From Pseudomonadales bacterium (GTDB taxonomy: Bacteria > Pseudomonadota > Gammaproteobacteria > Pseudomonadales > Azotimanducaceae), in assembly GCA_016779585.1 (NCBI GenBank), contig JADHNI010000001.1, forward strand, positions 1 through 64,000: a DNA stretch of 64,000 bases, written 5' to 3'. The position numbers were made by a program, and so were the translations under genes. Shown here piece by piece: positions 1-8,347 of this stretch (the first letter of the stretch is position 1; every line of letters begins with the position of its first letter). The notes below the pieces were generated by a model that worked only from the letters and a program-made list of their open reading frames with translations, had not been told where the DNA came from and made no database searches.

Positions 1-2
1 GC

Positions 3-314
3 GGCGTCGATCTGTTGATCCACGATGCCCAGTACATCGAGGACGACCTGCCGGGGAAACATGGCTGGGGTCATTCGTTGATCTCACAGGTCAGGGATCT
101 CGCTGTCGATGCGCAGGCAAAAAACCTGGTGATGTTTCACCATGACCCGGAACGAAGCGATAGCGAACTCGATGAAATTGCGATCGAGTCCGCGAAGTAC
201 TTTAAATCCATGAACAGCCAGATTGGATCTTACATCGCGGCTGAGGGCCTGACCTTTGAATTGAAGGCGCGGGTCGATCCGAAAGTCAGTACCATCGATT
301 TACACAAAAGCTAG
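3..314 (+). CDS. MBL-fold metallo-hydrolase, C-terminal fragment
   Basis: The reading frame is open to the left window edge, so only the last ~103 residues are visible. The fragment opens with GVDLLIHDAQY, followed by GWGHS and FHHDP. This is the usual end of metallo-beta-lactamase-fold phosphodiesterase-type hydrolases, where the Asp of HDAQ and the His of the HHDP block bind metal. Substrate cannot be assigned: relatives include cyclic-nucleotide or cyclic-phosphate phosphodiesterases and proteins tied to signal transduction. The gene ends in TAG at 312-314, only 27 nt before the inferred xthA start and in the same frame, so co-transcription with xthA is likely. Confidence 0.75.
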   Translation, partial: GVDLLIHDAQYIEDDLPGKHGWGHSLISQVRDLAVDAQAKNLVMFHHDPERSDSELDEIAIESAKYFKSMNSQIGSYIAAEGLTFELKARVDPKVSTIDLHKS

Positions 315-341
315 ATTCAGAAAAGTAAGCAGGTAACTCCC

Positions 342-1160
342 ATCAAGATCGTTTCATTTAATGTGAACAGCATACGTGCACGGTTGCACCAGCTAGAAGC
401 TGTCATAGAAAAACATAACCCCACGTTTATTGGCCTGCAGGAAACCAAAGTACCCGACGCAGACTTTCCTTTAGAGGAGATCAAGGCGCTCGGTTACGAC
501 GTGGATTTCCACGGCCAGAAAACCCACTATGGCGTTGCCCTGCTCTATCGTGCCGAGGCCGAAAACATGATCAAGGGTTTTCGCGAAGATGATGATGACA
601 GCCAGAAGCGGGTCATCATGGGTACGTTCAAAACCAAACAGGGACCGTTAACGGTCATTAACGGCTACTTCCCCCAGGGTGAAAATCGCGAGCACCCGAC
701 GAAATTTCCAGGCAAACAGAAATTTTATACTGACCTGCAGCAACACCTTGAGGACCTGCACCAGCCGGATGAACTGCTTTACGTGATTGGTGATATGAAC
801 GTTGCCCCCGTGGATAACGATATCGGTATTGGCGAACCCAACATGAAGCGCTGGCTACGGGAAGGAAAAACCAGTTTCCTGCCGGAAGAGCGGGAATGGA
901 TAGAATTGCTGCGCAACTGGGGCGTCGAAGATGTCTATCGACACCATTATCCCGATGTTGACGACCTATTCAGCTGGTTCGATTATCGCAGTCGTGGTTT
1001 CGAAAGAGACCCCAAGCGTGGATTGCGCATCGATCTTATCCTGGCAAGTAATCCGGCTCTCAAGCTGACCAGCGATGCCGGGATAGATTATGACATCCGC
1101 GCCATGGAGAAGCCGTCAGATCACTGCCCGGTGTGGGCAGAATCATCTATTGAGGTGTAG
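342..1160 (+). CDS. xthA: Exodeoxyribonuclease III
   Basis: The product matches the XthA AP endonuclease / 3'-exonuclease of base-excision repair along its whole length (272 aa from position 342; E. coli has 268). Visible signatures are GLQETKV (metal-binding Glu), YGVALLYR, INGYFPQGE, VIGDMNVAP, RIDLILAS and the C-terminal KPSDHCPVW (catalytic Asp-His). The conserved N-terminus IKIVSFNVNSIRAR begins with an ATC codon at 342. The first standard start, GTG at 363, would delete the SFN segment that carries a catalytic Asn. I therefore place the start at the ATC, after a weak AGCAGG; ATT at 315 is also in frame. The 3' end overlaps the convergent yceI-like gene by 14 nt. Confidence 0.9.
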   Translation: MKIVSFNVNSIRARLHQLEAVIEKHNPTFIGLQETKVPDADFPLEEIKALGYDVDFHGQKTHYGVALLYRAEAENMIKGFREDDDDSQKRVIMGTFKTKQGPLTVINGYFPQGENREHPTKFPGKQKFYTDLQQHLEDLHQPDELLYVIGDMNVAPVDNDIGIGEPNMKRWLREGKTSFLPEEREWIELLRNWGVEDVYRHHYPDVDDLFSWFDYRSRGFERDPKRGLRIDLILASNPALKLTSDAGIDYDIRAMEKPSDHCPVWAESSIEV

Positions 1161-1725
1161 CGACCAGCCTGAGGTCGAAAGTGACCGGCACCATCAGCTC
1201 AATTGATTGCAGTCCCGCAACCTTTCGCAGGGCCTCGACACCTTCAGACAGCGCGAATTGGGACGCGTGAACCAGCACGGGGCCGAGGCTGGTCACCTCG
1301 AAGGCGTCGTCTGCACTTCGCGTGACCTTCACCTTGGCGTTGCGGGTAACGTCGGTACCATTCAGGTTGATATTCAGTCGGAGATCCTGGGTGATACTTT
1401 GACCCAACGCCAGTGACGTATATTCGCCAACCGCCAGCAGGCTGGAAACAACGGCAGTCGGGTTATCAGCGACATTAAACAGCATCGCCTGCATGCGTTC
1501 GTTACGGATAGGAATATTGGTTTCGACACTGGCAAGCTCAATAACGATTTCAGCTTCACCGGATGTGCTGACCGAGCCACTGATTTCCTTAAAGCTGTGG
1601 TTTTCCGCGATCAGTTCGTTTTTGACCGAGGCGAAGCCCACGTAGGAGCCCTGCGGGTCTACCGTCCACTGCGCCATTGCAGAACCGGTGATCAGCCATA
1701 CCAATAATCCCAACAATATTTTCAT
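1147..1725 (-). CDS. YceI-family periplasmic protein
   Basis: A 192-aa protein with an N-terminal signal peptide (MKILLGLLVWLITGSAMA, cleavage expected before QWTVD). The mature part has the YceI beginning (WTVDPQGSYVGF) and the region around NERMQAMLFN, where the family usually has R.xHL.s.dFF. YceI proteins form a lipocalin-like barrel that binds isoprenoid or other amphiphilic ligands in the periplasm; the ligand here is unknown. The ATG at 1725 is chosen because it precedes the signal peptide; the frame stays open further upstream but gives no sensible N-terminus. It lies 34 nt downstream of pyrF, same strand, and may share its transcript. Confidence 0.8.
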   Translation of the reverse strand: MKILLGLLVWLITGSAMAQWTVDPQGSYVGFASVKNELIAENHSFKEISGSVSTSGEAEIVIELASVETNIPIRNERMQAMLFNVADNPTAVVSSLLAVGEYTSLALGQSITQDLRLNINLNGTDVTRNAKVKVTRSADDAFEVTSLGPVLVHASQFALSEGVEALRKVAGLQSIELMVPVTFDLRLVATPQ

Positions 1726-1759
1726 TTCTCTCACCACTGTTCCTGATTCACCTGGTCTA

Positions 1760-2593
1760 TCAGTTACTGTACCTGTTGATTTCATCTCGGGTTTCCAGTG
1801 CGACACTGCGAGCCTCGTCTGCAAAATCTTCGCCCGAACCCGCGTATAGGATGGCTCTTGAAGAAGAAATCAGCATGCCACCGCCCTGCCCCGCACCCAT
1901 CATTTCCTTGACGTCAGCGCCCTGCGCACCCACTCCTGGTAATAAGAACGTCATATCACCACAAATGTTCCTGATGCGCCGCAATTCTTCGGGACGCGTT
2001 GCACCTACTACCAGGCCGACGTTGTTATTGCTATTCCACTCGTCCCGGGCGGTTCTTGCAACGTGCTCATAAAGTGTCTCGCCGCTGTCCAGGGTGAGGT
2101 TCTGAAGATCCGAACCACCCGGATTGGAGGTTCGGCACAGTACAAAGACACCGCGGTCCGCGTAGTCCAGGTACGGTTCCAGGGAATCCTTGCCGAGGTA
2201 AGGGTTCACGGTGACCGCATCCGCGCCGTAGCGCTCAAACAGCTCCCTGGCGTACATCTCGGCTGTACTGCCTACATCGCCACGCTTGGCATCCAGGAGT
2301 ACGGGTACACCCTTGCCATGGATATAGTCGATGGTTTCCTGGAGCTGGTCTTCTGCTGCCTCACTGGCGTAGTGGGCTATCTGTGGCTTGAAGCAGGATG
2401 CCAGGTCATGGGTGGCATCAATGATGGCTTTGTTGAATTCGAAAATCGGTCGATCAGAGGATTTGCACACCTCGGGGATACGGGTCAGATCAGGGTCGAG
2501 GCCAACGCAGAGCCTTGTTTTCTGGGCTTTCTGGCGATGTGCGATCTGCTCGAAGAAGGTTGCGCCCGTTGGCTCTGGCATAGTTTCCTGCAT
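1760..2593 (-). CDS. pyrF: Orotidine 5'-phosphate decarboxylase
   Basis: This enzyme decarboxylates OMP to UMP, the last step of de novo pyrimidine synthesis, in the cytoplasm. Residues 101-110 read DAKRGDVGST, the catalytic Lys/Asp motif, and residues 29-33 read CVGLD. Length (277 aa) and the GSTAEMYA continuation place it in the longer type-2 OMP decarboxylase group, found in actinobacteria, myxobacteria and some proteobacteria, not the ~235-aa E. coli type. The C-terminal GVGAQGADVKE and the phosphate-binding SSSRAILYA are intact. ATG at 2593 is used; a second in-frame ATG lies four codons downstream. Confidence 0.93.
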   Translation of the reverse strand: MQETMPEPTGATFFEQIAHRQKAQKTRLCVGLDPDLTRIPEVCKSSDRPIFEFNKAIIDATHDLASCFKPQIAHYASEAAEDQLQETIDYIHGKGVPVLLDAKRGDVGSTAEMYARELFERYGADAVTVNPYLGKDSLEPYLDYADRGVFVLCRTSNPGGSDLQNLTLDSGETLYEHVARTARDEWNSNNNVGLVVGATRPEELRRIRNICGDMTFLLPGVGAQGADVKEMMGAGQGGGMLISSSRAILYAGSGEDFADEARSVALETRDEINRYSN

Positions 2594-2706
2594 ATGATGG
2601 CTTCCCGATTTGGCGTTCAGTCTGTGATAAGTGTCACATAAGGTCAGTTAAGTGACGCAGACTGGCAGAGATTATAGCCCATGGGGGGATGCTAAACGAG
2701 TCCCAT

Positions 2707-2728
2707 AAAACAATTAAGTCATTGTTTT
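2707..2728. promoter_or_regulatory. AT-rich perfect inverted repeat upstream of PilZ gene
   Basis: Two 8-bp arms, AAAACAAT and ATTGTTTT, are perfect inverted copies separated by six bases (TAAGTC). The element lies in the 220-bp gap between the divergent pyrF and PilZ genes, 86 bp before the PilZ start. It is too AT-rich and lacks the terminal T-run expected of an intrinsic terminator. A dimeric repressor or activator site is the most natural reading, but no known operator consensus is recognised. The rest of the gap shows only the PilZ ribosome-binding site (GGAG at about 2801). Confidence 0.4.
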
Positions 2729-2813
2729 GTAAGGCTAAATGCACAGGATGAAAAGTTGGCATGGATATCGCTTCTTAAGAGCCGAGACCAAATAAAGACT
2801 CGGAGTAACAAAC

Positions 2814-3248
2814 ATGCAAACGACGTCAAACATTGTCAGCCTGCAAAAAGCCCGGGGTTCAGAAATGATGGGAATCAAATCAAGTACCGGTGCCGATGTT
2901 ACAGAACAGCGTTCTGAAGTACGGGCGATTACCGGAGAGCGACTCTTTGTCCAGATACCCCAGGCCAATGACAAGGACCTGGTCGGCAAGACAATGGCCT
3001 GCAAAGCCATTGATGCTTCCGCCCATGGGATCAAGTTCCTGGCCGATGATTTCATCCCGGTGGGATGCCTGCTGGACCTCTTGGTCGACGACAAATGCAG
3101 GCCAGGGAAGTTCTTCCTGTTCGGCGATACACGTTGGACCCAGAAAGTAGGACGTGTTTCCACGATGGTAGGTGTGCGACTCCAGGATGGTCTGGCAACA
3201 GATATCGAAAGCTGGAAAGAGAACTACCCGGTTTCCCCCGCCGGATAG
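2814..3248 (+). CDS. PilZ domain protein
   Basis: A 144-aa single-domain protein. An RxxxR element (RSEVR, about residue 33) and a DxSxxG element (DASAHG, about residue 67) are the c-di-GMP-contacting signatures of PilZ domains. The remaining beta strands follow (IKFLADDFIPVG, LFGDTRWTQK, VGVRLQDG). PilZ proteins are cytoplasmic c-di-GMP receptors acting on motility, envelope or secretion machines; the target is unknown. About 35 residues precede the domain and look flexible. A GGAG lies 10 nt before the ATG. It converges with cysS, with 9 nt between stops. A second PilZ protein with the same DxSAHG core sits at 29921-30274. Confidence 0.8.
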   Translation: MQTTSNIVSLQKARGSEMMGIKSSTGADVTEQRSEVRAITGERLFVQIPQANDKDLVGKTMACKAIDASAHGIKFLADDFIPVGCLLDLLVDDKCRPGKFFLFGDTRWTQKVGRVSTMVGVRLQDGLATDIESWKENYPVSPAG

Positions 3249-3257
3249 TTCAGTACC

Positions 3258-4631
3258 TTAGGCCCGGGTGACCTTGGCGCCCTCCGGGGTGTCCTCGATC
3301 ACGTAGCCGAGAGCAGTAATCTCATCGCGGATTTCATCGGCCCGGGCCCAATTTTTTTCTACCCTGGCGGTCTCTCTGGCCTTCAGCAACTCAAGCACTT
3401 CCTCTGACACCTCAACTGCTTCCGGCGACCACTCAGCAATTCCAAGTCCCAGGATTTCATCGAATCTGATGATGGTGGCTTTCTTTACCCCATCAGCAAA
3501 GTCTGATTTCACCAGTTCCCAAACGATGGCCATGGCTTTTGGCATACCCAGGTCATCGTTCAGTGCGCCAAAGAAACGATCCAGGGTGTCCTGGTCAGGC
3601 TCTCCGGGTTCACCCCAGCTGAAAGCAGCCTCGTAGAGCCGATTGAGGGAGGTTCTTGCTGCTTCAAGGCTTTCCCAGCTGAACGTCATCTGGCTGCGAT
3701 AGTGTCCGCCAAGGCAAAAGAATCGATACACCATAGGGTCAAAGCCCCGCTCGATCAGGACATCCAGGGTCAGGAACTCTCCGGTGGATTTGCTCATCTT
3801 GGCGTCATCCAGCTGCAGGAAATAGCCATGCATCCAGAAGTTCGCCAGGCGGGTTCCCCGGGACGCTTCTGTCTGGGCAATCTCGTTGGTGTGGTGAATC
3901 GGAATATGGTCTTCACCGCCACAATGGATATCAAAATAGTCGCCGAGATACTTGGCGGACATGGCGGAGCATTCAATGTGCCATCCTGGGAAACCCTTTC
4001 CCCATGGGCTGTCCCATTCCATCTGCCGCTGCTCTCCCTCCGGGGAGAATTTCCAGAGCGCGAAGTCCGTAACGAACTTGCGTTCTCCCTGGTCAACCCT
4101 TGCACCGGCCTGCAAACCTTCAATATCGAGGCGCGCCAGGTGCCCGTAGCTATTGAGCTTGCGGGAATCGAAATAGATGCCGTCGCTGGTTTTGTAGGTG
4201 AAACCCTTGGCTTCAAGATCCTGAACGAACTCGATCTGCTCCTGGATATGATCGGTAGCTTTACACCAGATGCTGGGAGTCTGGACATTCAGTCGGGCGA
4301 GGTCTTTTTCGAAAGCCCTTGTGTAGAAATCGGCCAGTTCCCAGGCCGTCATCCCTGTACGCTGGGTGCCCAACTCCATCTTGTCCTCGCCAGTATCGGC
4401 ATCAGACACCAGGTGTCCCACATCCGTAATGTTGACGACGTGATTCACCTCAAAACCGTTGGCACGAAGCACTCGGACGAGCAGGTCTTCAAACAGGTAG
4501 GTTCTAAGGTTGCCGATATGGGCAAAGTTATAGACCGTGGGACCACAGCAATAGATACCGACGGTGTTGCCGTTGAGTGGCTGGAAGGTACGAACCTCCC
4601 GCTCATAGGTATCAAACAATTGGAGTGTCAT
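3258..4631 (-). CDS. cysS: Cysteinyl-tRNA synthetase
   Basis: Class I synthetase charging tRNA-Cys. The HIGH-type motif (CGPTVYNFAHIGN) starts at residue 29, its Cys being a zinc ligand; other zinc ligands appear in GWHIECSAMS and GGEDHIPIHHTNE (about 217-250). KMSKS lies at 278-282. Length (457 aa) matches the family (E. coli 461). A full C-terminal DALR/anticodon region follows, ending in AKVTRA. The start is ATG at 4631. ribE ends 26 nt downstream of the divergent side, and the gene is the only cysS in the window. Confidence 0.97.
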   Translation of the reverse strand: MTLQLFDTYEREVRTFQPLNGNTVGIYCCGPTVYNFAHIGNLRTYLFEDLLVRVLRANGFEVNHVVNITDVGHLVSDADTGEDKMELGTQRTGMTAWELADFYTRAFEKDLARLNVQTPSIWCKATDHIQEQIEFVQDLEAKGFTYKTSDGIYFDSRKLNSYGHLARLDIEGLQAGARVDQGERKFVTDFALWKFSPEGEQRQMEWDSPWGKGFPGWHIECSAMSAKYLGDYFDIHCGGEDHIPIHHTNEIAQTEASRGTRLANFWMHGYFLQLDDAKMSKSTGEFLTLDVLIERGFDPMVYRFFCLGGHYRSQMTFSWESLEAARTSLNRLYEAAFSWGEPGEPDQDTLDRFFGALNDDLGMPKAMAIVWELVKSDFADGVKKATIIRFDEILGLGIAEWSPEAVEVSEEVLELLKARETARVEKNWARADEIRDEITALGYVIEDTPEGAKVTRA

Positions 4632-4657
4632 GGTGAAGCTGCTTGTGATCCAGGTTG

Positions 4658-5284
4658 TTAAAGCCGCGCATCATAGCGCTCTGCCATGATGCGTTCCACG
4701 GTTTCCACAATAACCTGTGTCTGGGATTCCACTTCGATGTTGACCTCATCCCCGACTTCCAGGAGCCGGAAGTTTGTGCGTTCCAGAGTTTCTGGGATCA
4801 GGTTGATGGCAAATTCGGACTTTTCTCTATCCAGCAACGCCACGGTGAGGCTGCAACCGTTTACTGCCAGAAAGCCTTTTTCAAAGACAAACTTAAGCCA
4901 ATCGGGATTGGCGGAAAAGGTCAGGCGCCTGTTGTTCTCAGAGACCTCGACCTGGGTGACGTCCGCCGTGCCGACGACATGGCCGCTGAGGATGTGTCCG
5001 CCAATTTCCGCGTCCTGCCTGGCACTGCGTTCGATATTCACCATTGTGCCAGTCTTTATTTCGCTGATGTTGGATAACGCCAGGGTCTCCGCGATGGCAT
5101 CAAAGCTGACACGATTGCCTTGGATGGAGGTCACCGTGAAGCACACGCCGTTTACGGCCACGCTGGCACCCGTTTCCAGGTCCAGGAGCAGTTCCGGCGG
5201 AAATTCCAGGTAAAAAGTGTAAAGACCTGTTTTCTTTTTTACCTCGACTATAGGCAGGCATGCCTGGACGATCCCGGTGTACAT
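4658..5284 (-). CDS. ribE: Riboflavin synthase, alpha subunit
   Basis: Catalyses dismutation of 6,7-dimethyl-8-ribityllumazine to riboflavin. The protein (208 aa) begins with the diagnostic MYTGIVQ and contains two lumazine-binding barrels in tandem: residues ~1-95 with TGASVAVNGVCFTV and GGHILSGHV, then ~96-195 with AVNGCSLTVA and IPETLERTN. It resembles the E. coli RibC type closely. The upstream frame is open for 19 more codons, but MYTGIVQ fixes the start at 5284. That ATG follows the stop of the 80-aa gene by only two bases (TGA TC ATG), so the two are probably translationally coupled. No other rib gene and no FMN riboswitch are seen nearby. Confidence 0.93.
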   Translation of the reverse strand: MYTGIVQACLPIVEVKKKTGLYTFYLEFPPELLLDLETGASVAVNGVCFTVTSIQGNRVSFDAIAETLALSNISEIKTGTMVNIERSARQDAEIGGHILSGHVVGTADVTQVEVSENNRRLTFSANPDWLKFVFEKGFLAVNGCSLTVALLDREKSEFAINLIPETLERTNFRLLEVGDEVNIEVESQTQVIVETVERIMAERYDARL

Positions 5285-5286
5285 GA

Positions 5287-5529
5287 TCAGAAGTCCAGGT
5301 AGTATTCCTGCAGTGATCGCAGGTAGTGTTGAGTGGGACATTGATTCCGGTCGGAGCTAACCCTGGTCGACAGGACCTGCGCCTCATGGAAGTGTCTAAC
5401 GCCGTATAACTCCCGCGAGACCAGGTCCAGGTACTGCATGTAGGATGCATTCCCGAGCGCCCGGCGCCGGCGGCGGGCTTCTTGTTTTATCCGACGCAGG
5501 TCGGGTGTTATGGCGTTGTGCATCTGCAC
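5287..5529 (-). CDS. Small basic protein coupled to ribE (unknown)
   Basis: An 80-aa ORF on the same strand as ribE, ending two bases before the ribE start codon. That spacing argues that it is translated. The start is GTG at 5529 or ATG at 5523. The N-terminal half is very basic (LRRIKQEARRRRRALG) followed by SYMQYLDLVSRELYGVRHFHEA. The layout of a basic helix, then a short helix with LDLVSRELYG, loosely recalls the small domain attached to some glyoxalase-superfamily proteins (pattern LELVARxxGFRDWN), but this resemblance is weak. Function unknown. A nucleic-acid-binding or leader role is possible from its charge and position. Confidence 0.5.
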   Translation of the reverse strand: MQMHNAITPDLRRIKQEARRRRRALGNASYMQYLDLVSRELYGVRHFHEAQVLSTRVSSDRNQCPTQHYLRSLQEYYLDF

Positions 5530-5633
5530 AAGATATCAGAAAACAGGAATACAAAACACCTGAGCTTCTGCACATATCCAGTTGATAAATAGAAGGTTAG
5601 TATTCGATATTCAGCGAATATAGTGGCATCAGG

Positions 5634-6626
5634 ATGATTGATCTTAGAAGCGACACCGTGACACGACCGTCGCCGGAAATGCTGGCCTGTATGGCTGCGG
5701 CAGAAACCGGGGATGATGTTTACGGTGAAGATCCCACTGTGAACGCCCTGGAAGACCTTGCCGCGGAAATGACGGGAATGGAAGCTGCGCTGTTTGTCAC
5801 CAGTGGCACCCAGGGAAATCTTCTCGCCCTTCTCTCTCATTGCCAGAGAGGTGATGAGTATATTGCCGGTCATGAAGCCCATACCTATAAGTTCGAAGGC
5901 GGTGGCGCGGCGGTGCTTGGAGGTATCCAGCCACAACCGGTTGCGTTCAACGAACGCGGGGAGCTGCCTCTTGAAGACATCCAGGCGGTCATTAAGCCGG
6001 ATAATGTACATTTTGCGAGAACACGCCTGCTCTGCCTGGAAAACACAACCGCCGGCAAGGTGCTTTCCCTGGAATACCTGGCTGAATTTTCTGCGTTTGC
6101 AGATGAACGCGGTCTAGCCAAACATCTTGATGGCGCGCGGGTCTTTAACGCCGCCGTGAAACTCGGTGTACGGGTTGCGGAGATAACCCGCCATTTCGAC
6201 AGTGTTTCCATCTGCCTGTCGAAAGGTCTGGCCACGCCGGTTGGCTCTGTACTCGTCGGCTCTGCCTCCCTGGTCAAAGAAGCCAGGAAATGGCGCAAGA
6301 TGGTCGGTGGCGGTATGCGCCAGGCTGGTGTCATAGCTGCAGCGGGTATCCATGCCCTTGAAAATCATGTCGAGCGCCTGGCTGAAGATCATGCCAATGC
6401 GGCCCGATTCGCTGAGGGAATCTCACAGTTATCAAGCGTTTCGTCGGTGCCTCCTGAAACCAACATGGTCATGGTTCAGACAGAGCGGTTCAAGGAACTA
6501 AGCCGTTTTCTCGCAGAACATGACGTCAGGATCTCAACGCCAAGATTTGTGTTCCACCGGGACATTTCCGCTTCTGATGTAGAGACCCTGATTGACCTGG
6601 TCAGGCAGTTTGACCAGCATGGGTGA
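5634..6626 (+). CDS. ltaE: Low-specificity L-threonine aldolase
   Basis: PLP enzyme splitting L-threonine or L-allo-threonine to glycine and acetaldehyde. The protein (330 aa; E. coli 333) starts MIDLRSDTVTRPS. It carries DDVYGEDPT, ALFVTSGTQGNLLAL (PLP phosphate region), LDGARVFNA (Asp and Arg contacts), and SVSICLSKGLATPVGS with the Schiff-base Lys. All expected catalytic elements are intact. The last 8 nt overlap the start of the PfkB kinase gene, so the two form an operon. The start lies in a 103-bp gap divergent from the 80-aa/ribE unit. Confidence 0.92.
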   Translation: MIDLRSDTVTRPSPEMLACMAAAETGDDVYGEDPTVNALEDLAAEMTGMEAALFVTSGTQGNLLALLSHCQRGDEYIAGHEAHTYKFEGGGAAVLGGIQPQPVAFNERGELPLEDIQAVIKPDNVHFARTRLLCLENTTAGKVLSLEYLAEFSAFADERGLAKHLDGARVFNAAVKLGVRVAEITRHFDSVSICLSKGLATPVGSVLVGSASLVKEARKWRKMVGGGMRQAGVIAAAGIHALENHVERLAEDHANAARFAEGISQLSSVSSVPPETNMVMVQTERFKELSRFLAEHDVRISTPRFVFHRDISASDVETLIDLVRQFDQHG

Positions 6627-7578
6627 CGTGGTTCTGGTCACCGGCAGCACGGCGATTGACCATACTGGATTCTACGACGGTTCCTTCGAAGACTATGAGG
6701 AGCAGTATCCGGTCACGGCGTTTAACGCTTCATTCCAGCTGGGCGGGATGCGAACGAGCTTTGGTGGCTGTGCTCCCAACATCGCCTATGGCCTGAACCT
6801 GCTAGGAATCAAAGGCATACCCCTGTCATCGGCAGGTCGTAACTTTCGCGATCACTATGAAGCGCACCTGACATCCAACGGGATCGATACCCGCTTCATC
6901 TTTATCGATGACGATGTGGCCTATTGCGCATCGTGCCTGATGATCAATGACGAGGAAGGTAACCAGGTTATTGGTTTCTACCCTGGCCCGCACGATCCAA
7001 AAAGACAGCTGCCGAGTGAGCTTCCCATCATCAACGAGGTTCGACTGGCCAACCTCGGGCCCGAAGAACCCCATCTCACCCTGAAACAGGCCCGCGATCT
7101 GGCGGCTCTCGGTATTCCTATGGTCGCTGACCCTGGCCAGGTAACAGCATCATTCAGTCGCAAGGATATCCGGGAGTTGCTCGAACTGGTTGATGCCCTG
7201 ATCGTGAACGAACATGAACTTGATGTGCTGCTGTCGAACGGTGGACTCGATCAGCAGGCGTTGATGGCCAAGGTACCCGAGCTGGTGGTAACCCACAGTG
7301 AGCAAGGCGTGGATGTCTATCGCGACGGAGCCTGCACGCATGTATCTGCTGTACCTGATGTTGAGATAGTTGAGGTGACAGGTTGCGGTGATGCCTTTCG
7401 AGCCGGGTATATTTACGGCATGTTGAACAACCTTGGCATTCGAGAGCGCGCCGAGATCGGTTGTGTTATGGCCGCGATCAACCTTGCCTGCGAAGAAACG
7501 CAGCGCTATCGAACCAGTATCGACGAAGTGTTGCAGACGCAGGAACGCGTCTATCGTATCCGGCCAGAGGTTTCCTAG
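6619..7578 (+). CDS. PfkB-family sugar / adenosine kinase
   Basis: A 319-aa ribokinase-fold kinase. The GG pair of the first PfkB signature is in MRTSFGGCAPNIAYGLNLLG, and the anion-hole/catalytic segment VTGCGDAFRAGY holds the catalytic Asp near residue 256. The order of elements resembles adenosine-kinase-like members of the family, but substrate cannot be fixed from sequence. The ATG at 6619 overlaps the ltaE stop (ATGGGTGA), indicating coupled translation; the longer frame upstream is internal to ltaE. Its TAG stop is part of a CTAG that is also the stop of the opposing acyltransferase gene. Confidence 0.85.
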   Translation: MGDVVLVTGSTAIDHTGFYDGSFEDYEEQYPVTAFNASFQLGGMRTSFGGCAPNIAYGLNLLGIKGIPLSSAGRNFRDHYEAHLTSNGIDTRFIFIDDDVAYCASCLMINDEEGNQVIGFYPGPHDPKRQLPSELPIINEVRLANLGPEEPHLTLKQARDLAALGIPMVADPGQVTASFSRKDIRELLELVDALIVNEHELDVLLSNGGLDQQALMAKVPELVVTHSEQGVDVYRDGACTHVSAVPDVEIVEVTGCGDAFRAGYIYGMLNNLGIRERAEIGCVMAAINLACEETQRYRTSIDEVLQTQERVYRIRPEVS

Positions 7579-8285
7579 TCTTTGCCTCCCGGCAGGAGCA
7601 GTGTCCGCAGCCAGTTCAGCAACGTGTTCCCGGCCAGCAGATCAGAGAAGTAATTTTCTTCGAACTCATCGTAAGACTGATCGCCGGTAAACATCTGCCT
7701 CCGCGACGTGATGTCATCCGGGTCGACCTGTCCGATAACCCTTGCAGGGATGCCTGCGACAATACTGTTGGCGGGCACATCGCCGGTAACCACAGCATAG
7801 GCGCCTACGATGCTGTTTTCACCGATGGTGACGCCTTTACCAACGAACGCGCTTTCGCCTATCCAGCAATTGTCACCGATAACAATAGGGGCAGTTTTGC
7901 CGGGCGCGAAAATTCTGTGCTGTACGTCATGCCAGTCAGCATCAGCGAGATAAGCGTTCATCGCCAGCATGCAGCTCTCGCCGATCCTGATACTGGACGC
8001 CGAAGAGATGCGCACACCTGGGTTAACAATGCTGTAGCTGCCAATGGTTATCTCACCCAGGCCTTCGAAGACTGAAAGTCGCACTGGACGATCGTAAAGC
8101 GCCATGACGTGTACATGGTCTCCGGTGTGAACACGAGGGCCGGTGACCTGCAGATGGCGCGGATACATCACGCGGAAATCCCTGCCGGAAGAATCAAGCT
8201 GCGGCCGGATGCGCCAATCTACGTAACGCTGGTTCAGCCGATCCATGAGGACTTTTAGCCAGTAGGGTCGATAATCTTTGCGCAT
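7575..8285 (-). CDS. Left-handed beta-helix (hexapeptide) acyltransferase
   Basis: A 236-aa protein with imperfect hexapeptide repeats at about residues 75-190 (EITIGSYSIVNPGVRI, SIRIGESCMLAMNAYL, PIVIGDNCWIGESAFV, VTIGENSIVGAYAVV, DVPANSIVAGIPARVI). The closing PANSIVAGIPARVIG is typical of the WcaF/NodL/LacA group of CoA-dependent O- or N-acyltransferases. A likely catalytic His is in ADADWHDVQH. The N-terminal ~60 residues contain no signal peptide. Acceptor is unknown; a sugar or envelope polysaccharide is the usual substrate. It is a single gene between two convergent or divergent neighbours. Confidence 0.82.
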   Translation of the reverse strand: MRKDYRPYWLKVLMDRLNQRYVDWRIRPQLDSSGRDFRVMYPRHLQVTGPRVHTGDHVHVMALYDRPVRLSVFEGLGEITIGSYSIVNPGVRISSASSIRIGESCMLAMNAYLADADWHDVQHRIFAPGKTAPIVIGDNCWIGESAFVGKGVTIGENSIVGAYAVVTGDVPANSIVAGIPARVIGQVDPDDITSRRQMFTGDQSYDEFEENYFSDLLAGNTLLNWLRTLLLPGGKD

Positions 8286-8347
8286 AAAGATACCTGAGCT
8301 CTGAGCAAAATTTGCATATTTTACTCAGAGCCCGCAGCATTCGCCCC

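Noticed and set aside
3702-4661. 319-aa open frame on the plus strand
   Set aside because: Entirely antisense to cysS, which is certain; no domain pattern. Similar long shadow frames opposite pyrF (2063-2641), dinB (14388-14820 minus), prpF (60138-60806) and acnD were dropped for the same reason.
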